Part shown: positions 25,301 to 35,100 of the stretch, one piece after another
Numbering within the stretch: the stretch's first letter is position 1
How the letters are laid out: the number at the start of each line of letters is the position of its first letter
From: a virus
Length of the DNA: 64,000 nucleotides
IMG/VR virus record: IMGVR_UViG_3300047553_000733
Location: 38,185 to 102,184 of that record
Direction: 5' to 3' (one strand)
Notes under the pieces: model-generated
Databases searched by the model: none
The model's input: the letters and a program-made list of their open reading frames with translations, nothing else
Told to the model about the DNA's origin: nothing
Program-made: the position numbers and the translations under genes

Positions 25301-28300
25301 AGAGTATACGCAGTTGCTGTAGCACCAGTACCGTTACCAGTAATTGTTACGTTTGCGTAAGTATAGCCGCTACCGCCATTAGTAATGTCAATGTCAGTAA
25401 CTGCTCCGGCAACTATGGTTACTGTTGCTGTTGCACCAGTACCGTCACCAGTAATTGTTGCAGTTGCATTTGTATAGCCGCTGCCCAATGTATCCATGTG
25501 CACGTGTGCAACCGGTGTACCTGTGTTTAGCGTAATTGCAACTGTGGCACCTGTGCCACCTCCACCTACCACTGTACCAGTTACACTAGTATAACGGCTA
25601 CCTGCATTAGTAATTGCTGCGCTTGCAACGTTTTTACCTGGTGCTACTACTAGTGCCGCTGTTGCTCCAGTACCGTCACCACTTAGGGTAATGGTAGAGT
25701 CATTGGCATAGTTATAACCAGCATTAGTTAGTGTAATGCTTTGTAGTGGTGCACCTGCTAGTACAGGTGTAACTACTGCTCCAGTACCATCACCCTGCAC
25801 GCTTAATGTGGTAGATAAACCGCTATATCCGCTACCCTGGCTGGTAACTGTTACGCCACCAAGAACGCCAAGCTTATAGCTGAACTGTGCGTCGTCAAAG
25901 TCTGCAAGTTTCCAGGTAGAGCCTATTCTTGTTAAGAACTTGTTACCGGTTTTTACTGGTGCTGTAAATGTTAAGTCAGCATCACGTAATTCACCAGTTT
26001 TTGTGTTTGTGTATGTTGCTACGGCTGCACTGATCGGTGTTAAACCATAACCACTAATTACTTTAGCCTTTTCAGCACGCTTTAGTCTGACCAGTGTAGC
26101 ACCGTCCATACTAATGCCGTGGCGCTGATCTTCAACGCTTAGCGCACGACTATTGTTGCTGCTGCCATTTACTGCAGCTACATTTGCCGTTGTGGTCAGT
26201 ATAGCATCTGTGCGATTTGCTGAGCTGGTTAGTGTGCCGCCTTCAAAATAGAAGTAGTTGTATCCAGCAATGGTAGCGCTTTGTCTAGAGACTAGCGCAG
26301 TCTTTTCATAGCGTACACCGTTAATCCAGTAAACAAACTTTGTTTGTCCAGGAGCTGGGAATACTACTAAGGTTCTTGCGGCTGCGTTTGTTGAGTAGGC
26401 TGTTCCGCTGGCAAATATGCCATTTTCGCGAACAGTTACTGCACCTGTTTTGTCGATGCTATAAACGCGTGTACCGTTGTCGCTGTACTCAACAACACCG
26501 CGAGTATCTGGGTGCTCGTTGTCGAATCCAGTTGGATCCATTGTTGTATTAGTAACAGTAGAACCACTAATAACATCAAGTACACCGTCAACAGTTACAT
26601 TGCTCTTTACAGTTGTAAGAGCACCTGTTTTACCCAGTGTTAAGTTATTAGCTGCGCCAAATGCAGTTACTGTGGTAGCATTCTCATTAGCCAGGTTTAG
26701 TGTTGCAGCACTAACTGTAACATCGCCGCCATCAATGTTAACGTCACCGTCAACATCTAAGTTATTTTTAATGCGTGTTGTACCGGTTGTTGCACCGATA
26801 TTAACACTTGTAGCTGCACCAAATGCGTTAACTGTAGTTACTGTGGTGTTAGCAAGATTAAGGTTGTTACCGCTAACAGTAACATCGCCACCATCAATAT
26901 TCAAGTCACCGTCTACATCCAAGTTACCGCTGACACGAGTATTACCAAGTGTAGAAGTACCGTCTGTGTTAAGTGTAGAGCCGTTGGTAAGATTTAAGCT
27001 ACCACCACTAATATTAATAGTTGCACCATTTTGTGCTGTATAGCTAGCATTTACGCCGCTTGCAACTAGTGGACCACTGATGGTTCCGCCTGCTGCTGCA
27101 TTAATAAACTGGTCTACATAAGCTTTTGTAGCTGCGTGTAGTGGATCTGTTGGTGCTGCATACAGTGTAAGCATACCAAGCATAGCATCACCATCTTTAG
27201 ACAGGAAGCCTTCGGCACCAGTAGCAAAACTGGCCCAATTTGCATTTGTTCCACCAGCTGGGTTACTGCCACCAATTGTATCAACTGCAGCAATAAAAGA
27301 ACTAGCACCAGCCTTTACTACATCATCTTTGTAGTATTGTGTTGTACTGTTCCAAGTACCCATCCAACGAATACCACTGTTAAATTTCTGCCACTTGTTG
27401 GCAGCTAAGTCAGTGTTAAAGTCTACGGAAGCGTGTGGTAAAATGGAAATATAAGTATTGCCGCCATAGGTTACAACTTCATCAGTTGCATACTGTGTAG
27501 CAGTTGCCCATGTACCACGTAATTTGAATCCTGCAACAACCTTGTCCCAGGTAGCTGTAGTTGTTGGGTTAACACCCTGATTGTCAGCCTTTGAGCGATA
27601 TAGTGAACCGCCATAACCAACAATCTCATTGATTTTATATTCAGTACCGCTAGACCATACGCCTTGGTATGAAAAACCGCTACTGTATACTTGCCACTTA
27701 GTAGCATCAGTAGGTAAATTACCTGTTGTTACGCCAAGTGCAATATAAACATTGCCGCCGTAGCTAACAATATCGCCTTGGTAGTAGTTGGTAGCATTTA
27801 CGTATGTACCCTTGTAGCTATTACCAGCAGTTAACAGTTCCCAATTAGCTGCAACTGTAGGCAGTGTATTGGACTGTGTTAACTTTGAACGATAGATATT
27901 GTTACCGTACACAACAATATCATTTACATAATATTCTGTTACAGCACTGTAGTTACCAGTAAACTTAATACCACCAACATATAGTTCCCAGTAAGTTGTA
28001 TTACTAGGAGCATTGCCGGTAGTTTCTGTCTTGGCACGATAAATGTTAGCACCGTAGGCTACTAAGTCATTTGGTACATAGGCTGTAGCTTCGTTATAAA
28101 CGCTACGAGGGCTAACGCCCTCAACAAACCTATCCCAATATGCTGTAACTGTTGGTAAGTTATTTGTTCCGTCTTGTTTTGCAACATAGATAGATCCACC
28201 ATACTTAACAACGTCATTTTTCTGATAAGACGTTGTAGGAGAGTATGTACCTTCGTACTGAATACCATCCAAGAAACGTGACCAGTATGTGGCATTAGGA

Positions 28301-28596
28301 GGTGTAATATTAACAGAGTCTTTTATAGCGACATACACAACGCCGCCGTGTGCAACACCGTCACCAACTTTATAGTTGCCGGTTGTGCTAAAAGTACCCA
28401 AGAAGTTAAAACCTTCTACCATCAGGGCCCAATAAGCCGTGTCAGTAGGTAAGATTCCTGCTGTTTTTAATGCGTATGTATATACGTATACGTTACCACC
28501 ATACTTAACGATATCATTTGATTCGTATGTAGTGCTGGAACTCCACTGACCAGCGAAGTGGAAGCGTAATTTGCCTAGATCAATTAATTGACTCAT
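22369..28596 (-). CDS. Giant multidomain tail fibre (2075 aa)
   Basis: At least nine ~48-residue modules at the N-terminus (~1-470) share W..T.Y..NDIV.YGGN.Y, the pattern of CBM5/12-like chitin-binding modules. Residues ~490-720 contain repeated VDGDLNIDGGDVTVS strands, likely a triple beta-helix. Residues ~870-1330 hold many GSGYT.A..TI.GDGTGATAT repeats. Around residue 1440 YVAPHGVDTAVNGSNLATPF begins a pectin-lyase-like right-handed beta-helix. The C-terminus (~1880 on) holds short structural repeats. No catalytic site can be fixed. Such a protein would be a long host-binding fibre, possibly depolymerising. It overlaps nothing and is 1 nt from the next gene upstream. Confidence 0.8.
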   Translation of the reverse strand: MSQLIDLGKLRFHFAGQWSSSTTYESNDIVKYGGNVYVYTYALKTAGILPTDTAYWALMVEGFNFLGTFSTTGNYKVGDGVAHGGVVYVAIKDSVNITPPNATYWSRFLDGIQYEGTYSPTTSYQKNDVVKYGGSIYVAKQDGTNNLPTVTAYWDRFVEGVSPRSVYNEATAYVPNDLVAYGANIYRAKTETTGNAPSNTTYWELYVGGIKFTGNYSAVTEYYVNDIVVYGNNIYRSKLTQSNTLPTVAANWELLTAGNSYKGTYVNATNYYQGDIVSYGGNVYIALGVTTGNLPTDATKWQVYSSGFSYQGVWSSGTEYKINEIVGYGGSLYRSKADNQGVNPTTTATWDKVVAGFKLRGTWATATQYATDEVVTYGGNTYISILPHASVDFNTDLAANKWQKFNSGIRWMGTWNSTTQYYKDDVVKAGASSFIAAVDTIGGSNPAGGTNANWASFATGAEGFLSKDGDAMLGMLTLYAAPTDPLHAATKAYVDQFINAAAGGTISGPLVASGVNASYTAQNGATINISGGSLNLTNGSTLNTDGTSTLGNTRVSGNLDVDGDLNIDGGDVTVSGNNLNLANTTVTTVNAFGAATSVNIGATTGTTRIKNNLDVDGDVNIDGGDVTVSAATLNLANENATTVTAFGAANNLTLGKTGALTTVKSNVTVDGVLDVISGSTVTNTTMDPTGFDNEHPDTRGVVEYSDNGTRVYSIDKTGAVTVRENGIFASGTAYSTNAAARTLVVFPAPGQTKFVYWINGVRYEKTALVSRQSATIAGYNYFYFEGGTLTSSANRTDAILTTTANVAAVNGSSNNSRALSVEDQRHGISMDGATLVRLKRAEKAKVISGYGLTPISAAVATYTNTKTGELRDADLTFTAPVKTGNKFLTRIGSTWKLADFDDAQFSYKLGVLGGVTVTSQGSGYSGLSTTLSVQGDGTGAVVTPVLAGAPLQSITLTNAGYNYANDSTITLSGDGTGATAALVVAPGKNVASAAITNAGSRYTSVTGTVVGGGGTGATVAITLNTGTPVAHVHMDTLGSGYTNATATITGDGTGATATVTIVAGAVTDIDITNGGSGYTYANVTITGNGTGATATAYTLKSFIQGYEITNVGSGYTSAPTVTITGDGHGATATAQVTAGGVTDVVITNGGHGYTYATMTFSGGGGTGATVNPILSGYPIGSVTVTNPGKNYTSTPTVQLTANQYAQNGAIALTLAEGNSIGSVSITNPGTNYTYATATINSSTPGTGAQFTIQATPSGILGVTIVDPGKHYSYANIIATDTGGATGFAATTTLTPVPQYNNYVNAGTGFDLNNIPANKFTNTYFVATNSTDRVIKIPSSYVFNSIREAFQYATQEIKELKDYGLPYNSYEFVGFSVLNNTGEVVAVPSTNQGNNILYYDLLANQVNAAPLNAGGTKVGRSPTISSAGTAALWLGATESSKVYYVAPHGVDTAVNGSNLATPFASIKYACQQAEPGSTIFVKTGTYSEQLPITVPANVAIVGDNQRTTIVQPASGNSDDGVTPNNQSTMWLLSNGSILNKMTFVGMTGWVPGATPGDITTSTIRGVVARLNPASPITTKSPYVLECSAIGSGLIGALVDGTVHATGAKTMIFHGFTVISDNGIGYWMKDGGKAEIVSCFTYYCYFGYASTGGGHIRALNGNNSYGTWGAVSRGFDVNETAVTGALIGQQLNFVYQGGTINVGDTCTSSSGATGIVTNVQYSANKVYLKATTGTFALGNTLTFTSGGTGTVSAGALEGQKGFVLVLNNLTAAPKPGQSIQLAGDAVAYVVQSVTGTYVDATSQLVVVLAQEKPTGSASGTAVTLRSKYSQIRLTGHDFLSIGTGGISTTNYPGTPTQAAAQGNETDEAYPGRVFYVSTDQDGNFRVGEYFRIDQATGRATLNANAFDLAGLTSLKLGSIGAQLGETINEFSSDASMSGNSNTAVPTEYAVRTYVNTLTNTNGISGASTTYDANGYLTAATWDAYTYAVTYKNVTLPANADGIPYSQFIPGFSAWLTSNSITIPTTSPTLTSGQIATYVSAPIKVIDKITETHAQGYKNGTYTVNYNNNLQITSVVLS

Positions 28597-28597
28597 A

Positions 28598-28828
28598 TTA
28601 TATTAGCCTCATCAATAAGTGTCCTTTATTGCCCCACTCGAACCTTACGGTATCCTTTGTCCAAAACCACTGTTTGTAGTCGTACTTGTCGATTACACCA
28701 TCTTGTGGTAGTGAAACTGGGGTGTCCCCGTCTAAAATCTCTATATCTAAATTGCCAGTGTCAGGATTTAGACGAAATCCATAAAACACTTTGTCGACTA
28801 AATCTGTTCCGCTGTATAAGCCACTCAT
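28598..28828 (-). CDS. Small fibre-associated structural protein
   Basis: This 76-aa beta-rich protein (LVDKVFYGFRLNP, GNLDIEILDGDTPVSLP, YKQWFWTKDTVRFEW) has no membrane segment. Such a compact, Trp-rich product between fibre genes is probably a virion component, perhaps a fibre adaptor. Its ATG overlaps the preceding stop by one base (28828), and the giant fibre begins 1 nt after its stop, so expression is coupled to it. I know no named family. Confidence 0.55.
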   Translation of the reverse strand: MSGLYSGTDLVDKVFYGFRLNPDTGNLDIEILDGDTPVSLPQDGVIDKYDYKQWFWTKDTVRFEWGNKGHLLMRLI

Positions 28829-29148
28829 TATGCTACTCCTTGCAGTATTGAAAACACTGCATCAACACTACTGTCAACCGCAGCACTTACTACTAACTTA
28901 TCGCCAGCATCGAGTACTAACTTATTGCCCTTCATCAACTCAAAAGGCTCACCAGCATCTACTCGCCTATTCTTCTGTACATAAGTATCTGTTACACCTC
29001 GTCTAAGTACTAAGGTAATTGGAACTGTTGTACTTGTAAGGTTGGTTAGATTACAACCTATAACAATAGACTTTTCGGGCGCTGTAAAACTTATAACTTC
29101 TGTGGTACCAACGGCACGTGATATTGCATTTACAAATACTGTTGCCAT
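28828..29148 (-). CDS. Small virion protein, unknown function
   Basis: This 106-aa protein is nearly all beta strands (ISFTAPEKSIVIGCNLTNLT; PITLVLRRGVTDTYV; LDAGDKLVVSA), as for small decoration or fibre head proteins, and contains one Cys. Its spacing (1-nt overlap downstream, 3-nt gap upstream) fixes it inside the fibre operon. I recognise this general pattern from other aquatic siphovirus and myovirus fibre clusters but cannot name it. Confidence 0.55.
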   Translation of the reverse strand: MATVFVNAISRAVGTTEVISFTAPEKSIVIGCNLTNLTSTTVPITLVLRRGVTDTYVQKNRRVDAGEPFELMKGNKLVLDAGDKLVVSAAVDSSVDAVFSILQGVA

Positions 29149-29151
29149 ATT

Positions 29152-29382
29152 TTACCCCAGTGCTATTGCCATTACAATCGCCTTTTCTGTAGCAATTGTA
29201 TTGATTAGTGAATCAATACCACCACCACCAGCTGTAATGTTATTAACGGTGCCGTCATGCTTTTTATAGTATAGCGCACCGTCTTTATAGTTAATTGCTA
29301 GTTCGCCAAACTCTAAGTCTTGTGGTTGAGGGACCTTGCCAGCCACATCACTACGTTTTAATTTAAGTACTGGTTCTGCCAT
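29152..29382 (-). CDS. Short fibre/HOC-like N-terminal-motif protein
   Basis: This 76-aa protein consists of the motif LKRSDVAGKVPQPQDLEFGE followed by LAINYKDGALYYKKHDG, the classic start of many phage tail fibre and head-fibre proteins, and then a short helix. The usual downstream shaft is absent, so it is a stand-alone attachment domain or a trimming of a longer fibre. It precedes the next small gene by 3 nt. It may anchor other fibre chains in trans. Confidence 0.6.
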   Translation of the reverse strand: MAEPVLKLKRSDVAGKVPQPQDLEFGELAINYKDGALYYKKHDGTVNNITAGGGGIDSLINTIATEKAIVMAIALG

Positions 29383-29397
29383 AAGGCCCTCCTAATA

Positions 29398-30729
29398 TTA
29401 ATAAGTGCCACAGTCTACTTGGGTTAGCTCAACACTACCATTTGTAACTGTAAATTGTGTAGCTACAAAACTAGCTAGGCCTTTAATTAGTGTGGTGGCT
29501 GTTGGAATTACTGTTTGTGTTACCGCAGTAACCAAACCCTTGCCATTAACTGTTAGGGTAGGTACTGTTATGCTATCACCAAAACTGCCAACATTGCTGT
29601 TTACAGTTGCCAGTGTAATTGCTGCGCTAACATTTGCACTACCATCAACTGCTGTTAGTGTTGCTGTTGCATCACCAGTTAAGCTTAAGTTACGGGCTGT
29701 TTGCCACTTTGTAGCAGTATCTGCATTTCCACGCAAGTTACCAAATACTTGTGCAACTGTTAGGTCTTTGTTCATTGACCAACGATCATCACCACTGTTA
29801 TAGGTAAAAGTAGCTGGCGTTGCTGGTCCCATAATTGTCAAACCACCACCATCAGCCATTGCTGCACTAGTAGCGTCCTTGGCCAGCTCAATATTCTTAT
29901 CACCAATCGCAACTGTTGTACTATTTACAGTGGTTACTGTGCCAAGTACTGTTAGGTTACCTGTGATACTAGCATTACCATCAATATTGATGTTAGCTGC
30001 TGTAATGTCATTACTGTACAGTGCACCGTTAACAGTTACGTCGTTAAATGTAACGTTGCTGGTTGGTGCAAGTGCTTGTGGTAAGTTAATTGTAATTGTG
30101 TTGTTAGTTACTGTGGTTAGTACGCCTACGCCACCAGCGACTGTTAGTGTATCTGTTAATAAACTGACTGTATCAGTACCAGTATTACCTGCTACACTTA
30201 AATTTGTTGCAACGTTTACTGTGCCAGCAGCTGTTAATCTACCTTTAGCATCCACAGTAAAAGTAGGAATTTCTGTTGCGCTGCCGTAATTGCCGGCCGT
30301 TACTCCACTGTTGGCCAAAGTTAATGCTGCGCTTACATTCTGACTACCATCTACACTGCTCAGAGTAGCTGTAGCATCGCCAGTTAACTGCAAATTTCGT
30401 GGATTGAGCCACTTTGTAGCAGTATCGGCATTGCCGATTAGTGCAGCAGTAATATTGCGTGCTGTAAAATCGCCGTTTGTATCACGCTTTACTAGTGTGC
30501 CGACTACATTTAAATTAGTGGCAGCATCTACCATATCTGTGTAACGCTTACCACCAATAATAATGTGATTTACTGCGTTACCAGCAGTTTCAGTACCCAT
30601 ACCAATGTATAGTCTGTCACCGCCATTCGAACCATTATCGGAGAGAGCACTATAAGCTAGTTCACCTGCAGCTAATACCGCTGGATTACCGCTTAACTCA
30701 CTGCGTTTAATTCTTAATAATGAACCCAT
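29398..30729 (-). CDS. Tail fibre protein with repeated shaft modules
   Basis: This 443-aa protein starts with the fibre head motif [20 protein letters not shown] and has two copies of a GNADTATKW...[28 protein letters not shown] module (near 105-140 and 340-375), typical of trimeric T4 gp34/gp37-like and other tail-fibre shafts. The middle contains [18 protein letters not shown] strands as in the giant fibre. The C-terminus has no recognisable chaperone domain. It lies between small fibre genes and follows a 12-nt gap. Confidence 0.75.
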   Translation of the reverse strand: MGSLLRIKRSELSGNPAVLAAGELAYSALSDNGSNGGDRLYIGMGTETAGNAVNHIIIGGKRYTDMVDAATNLNVVGTLVKRDTNGDFTARNITAALIGNADTATKWLNPRNLQLTGDATATLSSVDGSQNVSAALTLANSGVTAGNYGSATEIPTFTVDAKGRLTAAGTVNVATNLSVAGNTGTDTVSLLTDTLTVAGGVGVLTTVTNNTITINLPQALAPTSNVTFNDVTVNGALYSNDITAANINIDGNASITGNLTVLGTVTTVNSTTVAIGDKNIELAKDATSAAMADGGGLTIMGPATPATFTYNSGDDRWSMNKDLTVAQVFGNLRGNADTATKWQTARNLSLTGDATATLTAVDGSANVSAAITLATVNSNVGSFGDSITVPTLTVNGKGLVTAVTQTVIPTATTLIKGLASFVATQFTVTNGSVELTQVDCGTY

Positions 30730-30741
30730 ATCGTGTCCCCT

Positions 30742-31008
30742 TTAAAACTGACCTGCTTCAAAAATTTGTTTTTCAAGCAAGTTAGTTGCTATCCATTTCT
30801 GAGTACTGACATTATATACCAGTATCCCGCCATCTTGTAGTTGTGTTAAGTCAACATCAGCACTATTAGTTATGCTAGCAACGCTTGGTGGAGGCATCAT
30901 GCCTGTTACTACCACTGTCGCTTTTTTATCATCAACTACAACATTTTGAACTTCTTGCCGTTGTACAACGGTGCTATTATTTGACTCTACTACAACTACA
31001 TCTGTCAT
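30742..31008 (-). CDS. Small structural protein, unknown function
   Basis: This 88-aa protein begins with a Val-rich, charged section (VVVVESNNSTVVQRQEV) and ends with ITNSADVDLTQLQDGGILVY followed by KWIATNLLE, the phrase found at many fibre head ends (DGxxLVYNxxTxKWxAxxxLxxQxxxxG). This suggests a fibre-head-like linker that was split off. It overlaps the next upstream gene by 4 nt. No enzymatic motif is seen. Confidence 0.6.
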   Translation of the reverse strand: MTDVVVVESNNSTVVQRQEVQNVVVDDKKATVVVTGMMPPPSVASITNSADVDLTQLQDGGILVYNVSTQKWIATNLLEKQIFEAGQF

Positions 31009-31595
31009 CTTGTAATCTCCGGCACTAGTGTTAAGTTGCCAACAAGAAATGGTACTACATTGTTGCCATTATATAACTCTAGACTGTATACTGCAGTGGT
31101 AAAGTTAAACTGACTGGTAACATTTCCTAAGATGGTAATTGTGATTGTTTTGTAAGTATTGTCTAAAATAATTTGTCCTGCTGCACTAGTTGCTTCGTAT
31201 ATAGTGGTTGGACTATCCACAGTTTCGCGAATCTGCATTCTGGCGCTGTAGGTGCTCAAATCTACTGCATCATTATACTCTACTACACCACCACTAGTAT
31301 ACTGAGTATACTGTAAGCTATTTACTTGATTCAGTGTAATTGTATTTGCAGTGGTTGCTGTAGCTACGTGGTAGTTATCGCCTAGAGTATTGATTTCCTT
31401 CATGCCACCGGCACCAACCACTTTAAATCGCCATAAATTTGGCATAACATGATTTTGACTGGTAGTGATTACGCAAGGTGCTGCTTTAGAAATATTCTGT
31501 ATGGGTACATAAACTTTTGTTTGTGTTTCCCATCTATAGACTTCTTGAAATGTGCTACCCTGGTAAATTTTGTAATTAATCTTAGCTGGTTGCAT
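31005..31595 (-). CDS. Putative baseplate/fibre-adaptor protein
   Basis: This 196-aa beta-rich protein has KIYQGSTFQEVYRWET near the start and YSLELYNGNNVVPFLVGNLT near the end, a layout (Y.LEL...G....ll.G.l.l.peiT) shared with phage upper-baseplate or fibre-adaptor proteins. It overlaps both the 88-aa gene (4 nt) and the coiled-coil gene (14 nt). A role in joining fibres to the tail tip is inferred from sequence style and context only. Confidence 0.55.
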   Translation of the reverse strand: MQPAKINYKIYQGSTFQEVYRWETQTKVYVPIQNISKAAPCVITTSQNHVMPNLWRFKVVGAGGMKEINTLGDNYHVATATTANTITLNQVNSLQYTQYTSGGVVEYNDAVDLSTYSARMQIRETVDSPTTIYEATSAAGQIILDNTYKTITITILGNVTSQFNFTTAVYSLELYNGNNVVPFLVGNLTLVPEITR

Positions 31596-31923
31596 TCTGA
31601 GTTACCTTTATCTTTCTAACAGCAGCAACTTTTTTAAATGCATTTAACTCATTAGTTAGTGCTACAACTTCAGTTTGTAGCTTATCATTTTCTATACATA
31701 ACTGACGAAGTTGAGCATTTAATTGAATTATTTCTTGCTGCAGTTTGTTTAATTCAGTGCTCAGCACAGTATTCTGCGCACTCATGCGTTCCAACTCTTG
31801 GTGCATTAGTTTCATAATGCCGTCGCCTGTTTCAGACAGGCGCCAATCTTGTGTTAGCTTTTTAATACTAAATGCTAGTACTATTACTGCTAATGCAATC
31901 ATTAAAATAGCGTCATAGGCCAT
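31582..31923 (-). CDS. Membrane-anchored coiled-coil protein at start of fibre operon
   Basis: From the chosen ATG at 31923 this encodes 113 aa with an N-terminal TM helix (DAILMIALAVIVLAFS), then a coiled coil of Gln/Leu/Asn heptads (~40-95) and a basic end. I prefer 31923 over the ATG at 31941 because GGAGG lies 11 nt upstream of it, inside the longer reading. It is the first gene after the promoter at 32066-32094. TM plus coiled coil would suit a membrane protein rather than a virion part, which is odd for a gene leading a fibre operon. Confidence 0.6.
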   Translation of the reverse strand: MAYDAILMIALAVIVLAFSIKKLTQDWRLSETGDGIMKLMHQELERMSAQNTVLSTELNKLQQEIIQLNAQLRQLCIENDKLQTEVVALTNELNAFKKVAAVRKIKVTQNATS

Positions 31924-31941
31924 AGTGCTATTTACCTCCAT

Positions 31942-32064
31942 AGTTCATATCTACTCTATTAGCAGTAATACGAATACTTTTCAAAGTTATATTCGGCTTT
32001 TATATGCTTTCTGCGGCTTCCAGACTTGTTCATAATTTTTGCTGACCGCCAGTACAATTTGATA
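31942..32064 (-). other. Leader region of the fibre operon (~120 nt)
   Basis: Between the promoter and the first gene lies an untranslated leader of about 130 nt. It can encode a 24-aa basic peptide on the minus strand (ATG 32033 to TAA 31959) but this lacks a ribosome site, so I do not call it a gene. No strong hairpin is seen within it. Confidence 0.4.
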
Positions 32065-32065
32065 T

Positions 32066-32094
32066 ATTATACCATAAGGGCAGAGTGTTGTCAA
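32066..32094 (-). promoter_or_regulatory. Perfect-consensus sigma70 promoter for the tail-fibre operon
   Basis: On the minus strand TTGACA (32089-32094) and TATAAT (32066-32071) are 17 nt apart. The site lies just after the terminator of the upstream 1143-aa gene, so the fibre operon (31923 down to 19782) starts a new transcript here. Confidence 0.88.
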
Positions 32095-32100
32095 TGCAAA

Positions 32101-32136
32101 AAAATACCCTGCCCACCAATTTGGACAGGGTATTTT
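32101..32136 (-). terminator. Intrinsic terminator after the tail-tip operon
   Basis: An 11-bp arm 32101-32111 pairs with 32126-32136, extended by CC/GG with one bulged base, and is followed on the minus strand by a T-run (plus-strand A-run 32097-32104). It follows the stop of the 1143-aa gene by ~18 nt and precedes the consensus promoter. Confidence 0.88.
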
Positions 32137-32153
32137 TAAAGCATAATATTCAA

Positions 32154-35100
32154 CTATGCACCACCACCGTAGTCTGTAAACTTATAGTAATAGAATGTAA
32201 GAGTTCTATAACTAGCAGGATAACTGGCATCTTGACCCGGAAATGTTGCTGTTAAAGTATAATAACCTTCTGGAACATATGGTCTAATGTTTGTTCCAAA
32301 GTTAAAACTAGCTATTCCTGATGCATCAATAGTACCATTTGCTGAAGCACCTACTGCGGCAGGGCCCGCAGTAATAGTCCAAGTTATATTAGAATTTGGT
32401 TTTGCATCGTAAACATAAAAATTACTATCATATGGTAAGGCTGCTTGATTATCATAGTAAACTGATGGGGATACATAAGGATAATACTGTTGTACATAAC
32501 CGCAGCTAAGACTATTACTTTGCACTGTTTGGCTGTAGGTGCCGCCGCGACCATTCCAGTAGTTTTGCATTAGGTTAACACCACTGCAATACTGTCCACC
32601 ACTTGCTGTGCCATAATCCCAAAATACTTGTACTGTAGTACTTCTTATGTGATTATTATGTGGAAATCTAATCCACAATCGTTTAGTACGTTGGTCACTA
32701 CTAAACGAGCTGCCAGTAACTCCAGGATTAATAAAGCTGCCGTTCTCGTCCGTACTTACTCCAGTACCTGGCCATGTTGTTGGTTGAGGGTCACCATCAT
32801 TTAAAATTGAATATTCAAATGGTTCATTAGGTTTAGCGTTACTAATTATAACATATGCTGCTTCTGACAAGGATACTCGATTGTCTACAAAACCATTATT
32901 ATACGAATCTTGGTTGGTTATAATAACAGTCTCATTATAATCAACATATCCGCAATATGTACTATTATACTCTAGTACGCTAGTATATGTACCGCCAGTA
33001 CCATTATGGTAGTTCTGGTACTTAGTATACTGGTTAGCACCAGTACCACAGTATGGTCCACCACTAGGAGTTCCTGCTGCGGGATATTGACTAGTATCAT
33101 TAATTGTAATATCTACATAAGCTTTTACCGGGCCGCTAGTACTGCCACTTTTTAAGTAGAAGCCTATTACTTCTGTACCTTCAGTAATTTGATCGTTCTT
33201 AAAAAATATTTGAAAATATACTGTAGTAGTGTTTGTTTCATCACCATAGTTAGTAAAGCTGCCAGAAGCTATTTGCCCTTGATACTGAAAACCGTTGCCA
33301 TCATTGTAGTCAATATTAATGTACTCTATATCGTTTAAAGTTATGTTAGTGCCACCAACTATCCAGTAAACTACAGTTCCATATGGTACTCCAGCTACAG
33401 TTGCTGTAAGTGTAGTTCCGCTACCCTCATTAACTGTAAGTGGTGATGCAGTCACATTATAACTTGCTTGAAGTTGCGAAGTGTCATTAATAGTAATTGT
33501 AGCGCTGGTAGCTTTTACAGTACCGCCAGTACCATTTATTCTAACCTGTGCTTGAAAAGTTTCTGCACCCTCATTAATACTGTTATCAGCAGTAGGAGTT
33601 ACGCTAAAACTTCCGGCATTATTATTGATAGTAAAACTACCACTACTGGTGCCAAAATCCCCAGCATTACTAACTGTCCAGTATAGGGTAGTGCCGTTTG
33701 GTACATTGGTAGTTGCAACATTAAAAATTAGTGCACTACCTTCGTTTACACTGGTAGCACTGCCTGCAGCTGCAACACTGTACGTTGCAGCTTGTGTAAC
33801 AGTTATAGTATTAGTAGTTCGCCAATGTTTGCTTGTACCAAACCTAACCCACATCTTCCAATTTCCTGCGCCGCCGAAATCAGCACCTGTAGGACTAGGG
33901 TTATAGTACTCACCATTTTCATCTAAGTAAACTGTTCCTGGTGACAGTGTTGACTTAAAATCGTTTGTAAAATAATCAATTATATCATTGTTTGTATAAG
34001 TAGCAGGTGCTATTACATATCGAACAGTATCATATGGCTGACCACCATAAAAATGAACTGCAGTTGTTTCATCTGTGGCAATGTTGGCAGGATTTATACT
34101 TACTACTTCATTATATGGTGTAGATATTTCTACTATAGGTATTTGTATAGAGGCCAGATCTCCTTCATCGTCATAAACTCTGAATGTTATTGTATCATTT
34201 TCATTATAAACATAATCTTGCAGTGTTTTAATATCTGTGGAGGCAACGCCGTTACTTATTATGAAAGTACCGAACGGAGAACTTTCTAAATCGCCGCCCT
34301 GCAATCCATCTATAATCCAGGGTACTTGTGAACCATTTTGCAAACCAACTGTGGTAAGAGTAACACGTACTGCTTGCCCCTCTTCAATACTATTGGCACT
34401 TTTTGTAAGTGAATAACTAACATAATCATTTATCTGAAAACTTATGCTTGCAGCTTGGTTATTTAGCGTTAAACTTGCTGACTCTGTGCCTTCCATGCTG
34501 CCATCATTTACTGCATAAAAAGTATAAGTTGCCTGATTAGTATTAATTATAAAGTTACCGGTTAGTGTATTAGTACTAAAATCACTAGCCGTAATTCCTG
34601 TACCAGTTATGGTAAATGGAACTACAGTACCGTTATCTAAACCTGAAGTTGTAAGCGTAAACGTTATGGGAAATCCGCTCTCACCTTCATTTATACTAGT
34701 TCTGTCAGCTGTTAAAACATATCCAACAGGCAGTCCAGGAAAGTTATAGCCTTGGTATAGCGGCGTTTTATCAACAACTATTAAGTTTTGAATACCCACT
34801 GTACCAGCATTAAGTATTTTTGGTGGTGGATTACCTAATCCAGCATTCGTATAAATAGCGGGCGGATTACTAGTGTATACTGTATTTCCAACTCTGGAAA
34901 AAACTGTTGGTGATACTATTGCATTACTGCCAAGGAAACCACCGTTAGTATAGCCCAACACTACATTTGGAAAAACAAAGGCTGGGTTTGCTGGTAAAAA
35001 TCCACTTATATCATTTGGATACGCATCTACCCCAGGACCTACAAAATTTATGTTATCAGGTATTTGTATTTGTGGATATTGATATATCTGCAAGTGACGT

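Noticed and set aside
26477-27043. Long plus-strand frame (188 codons) inside the giant fibre gene
   Set aside because: Opposite strand of repetitive V/T/N/A codons; repeats on the minus strand explain it and there is no start context.
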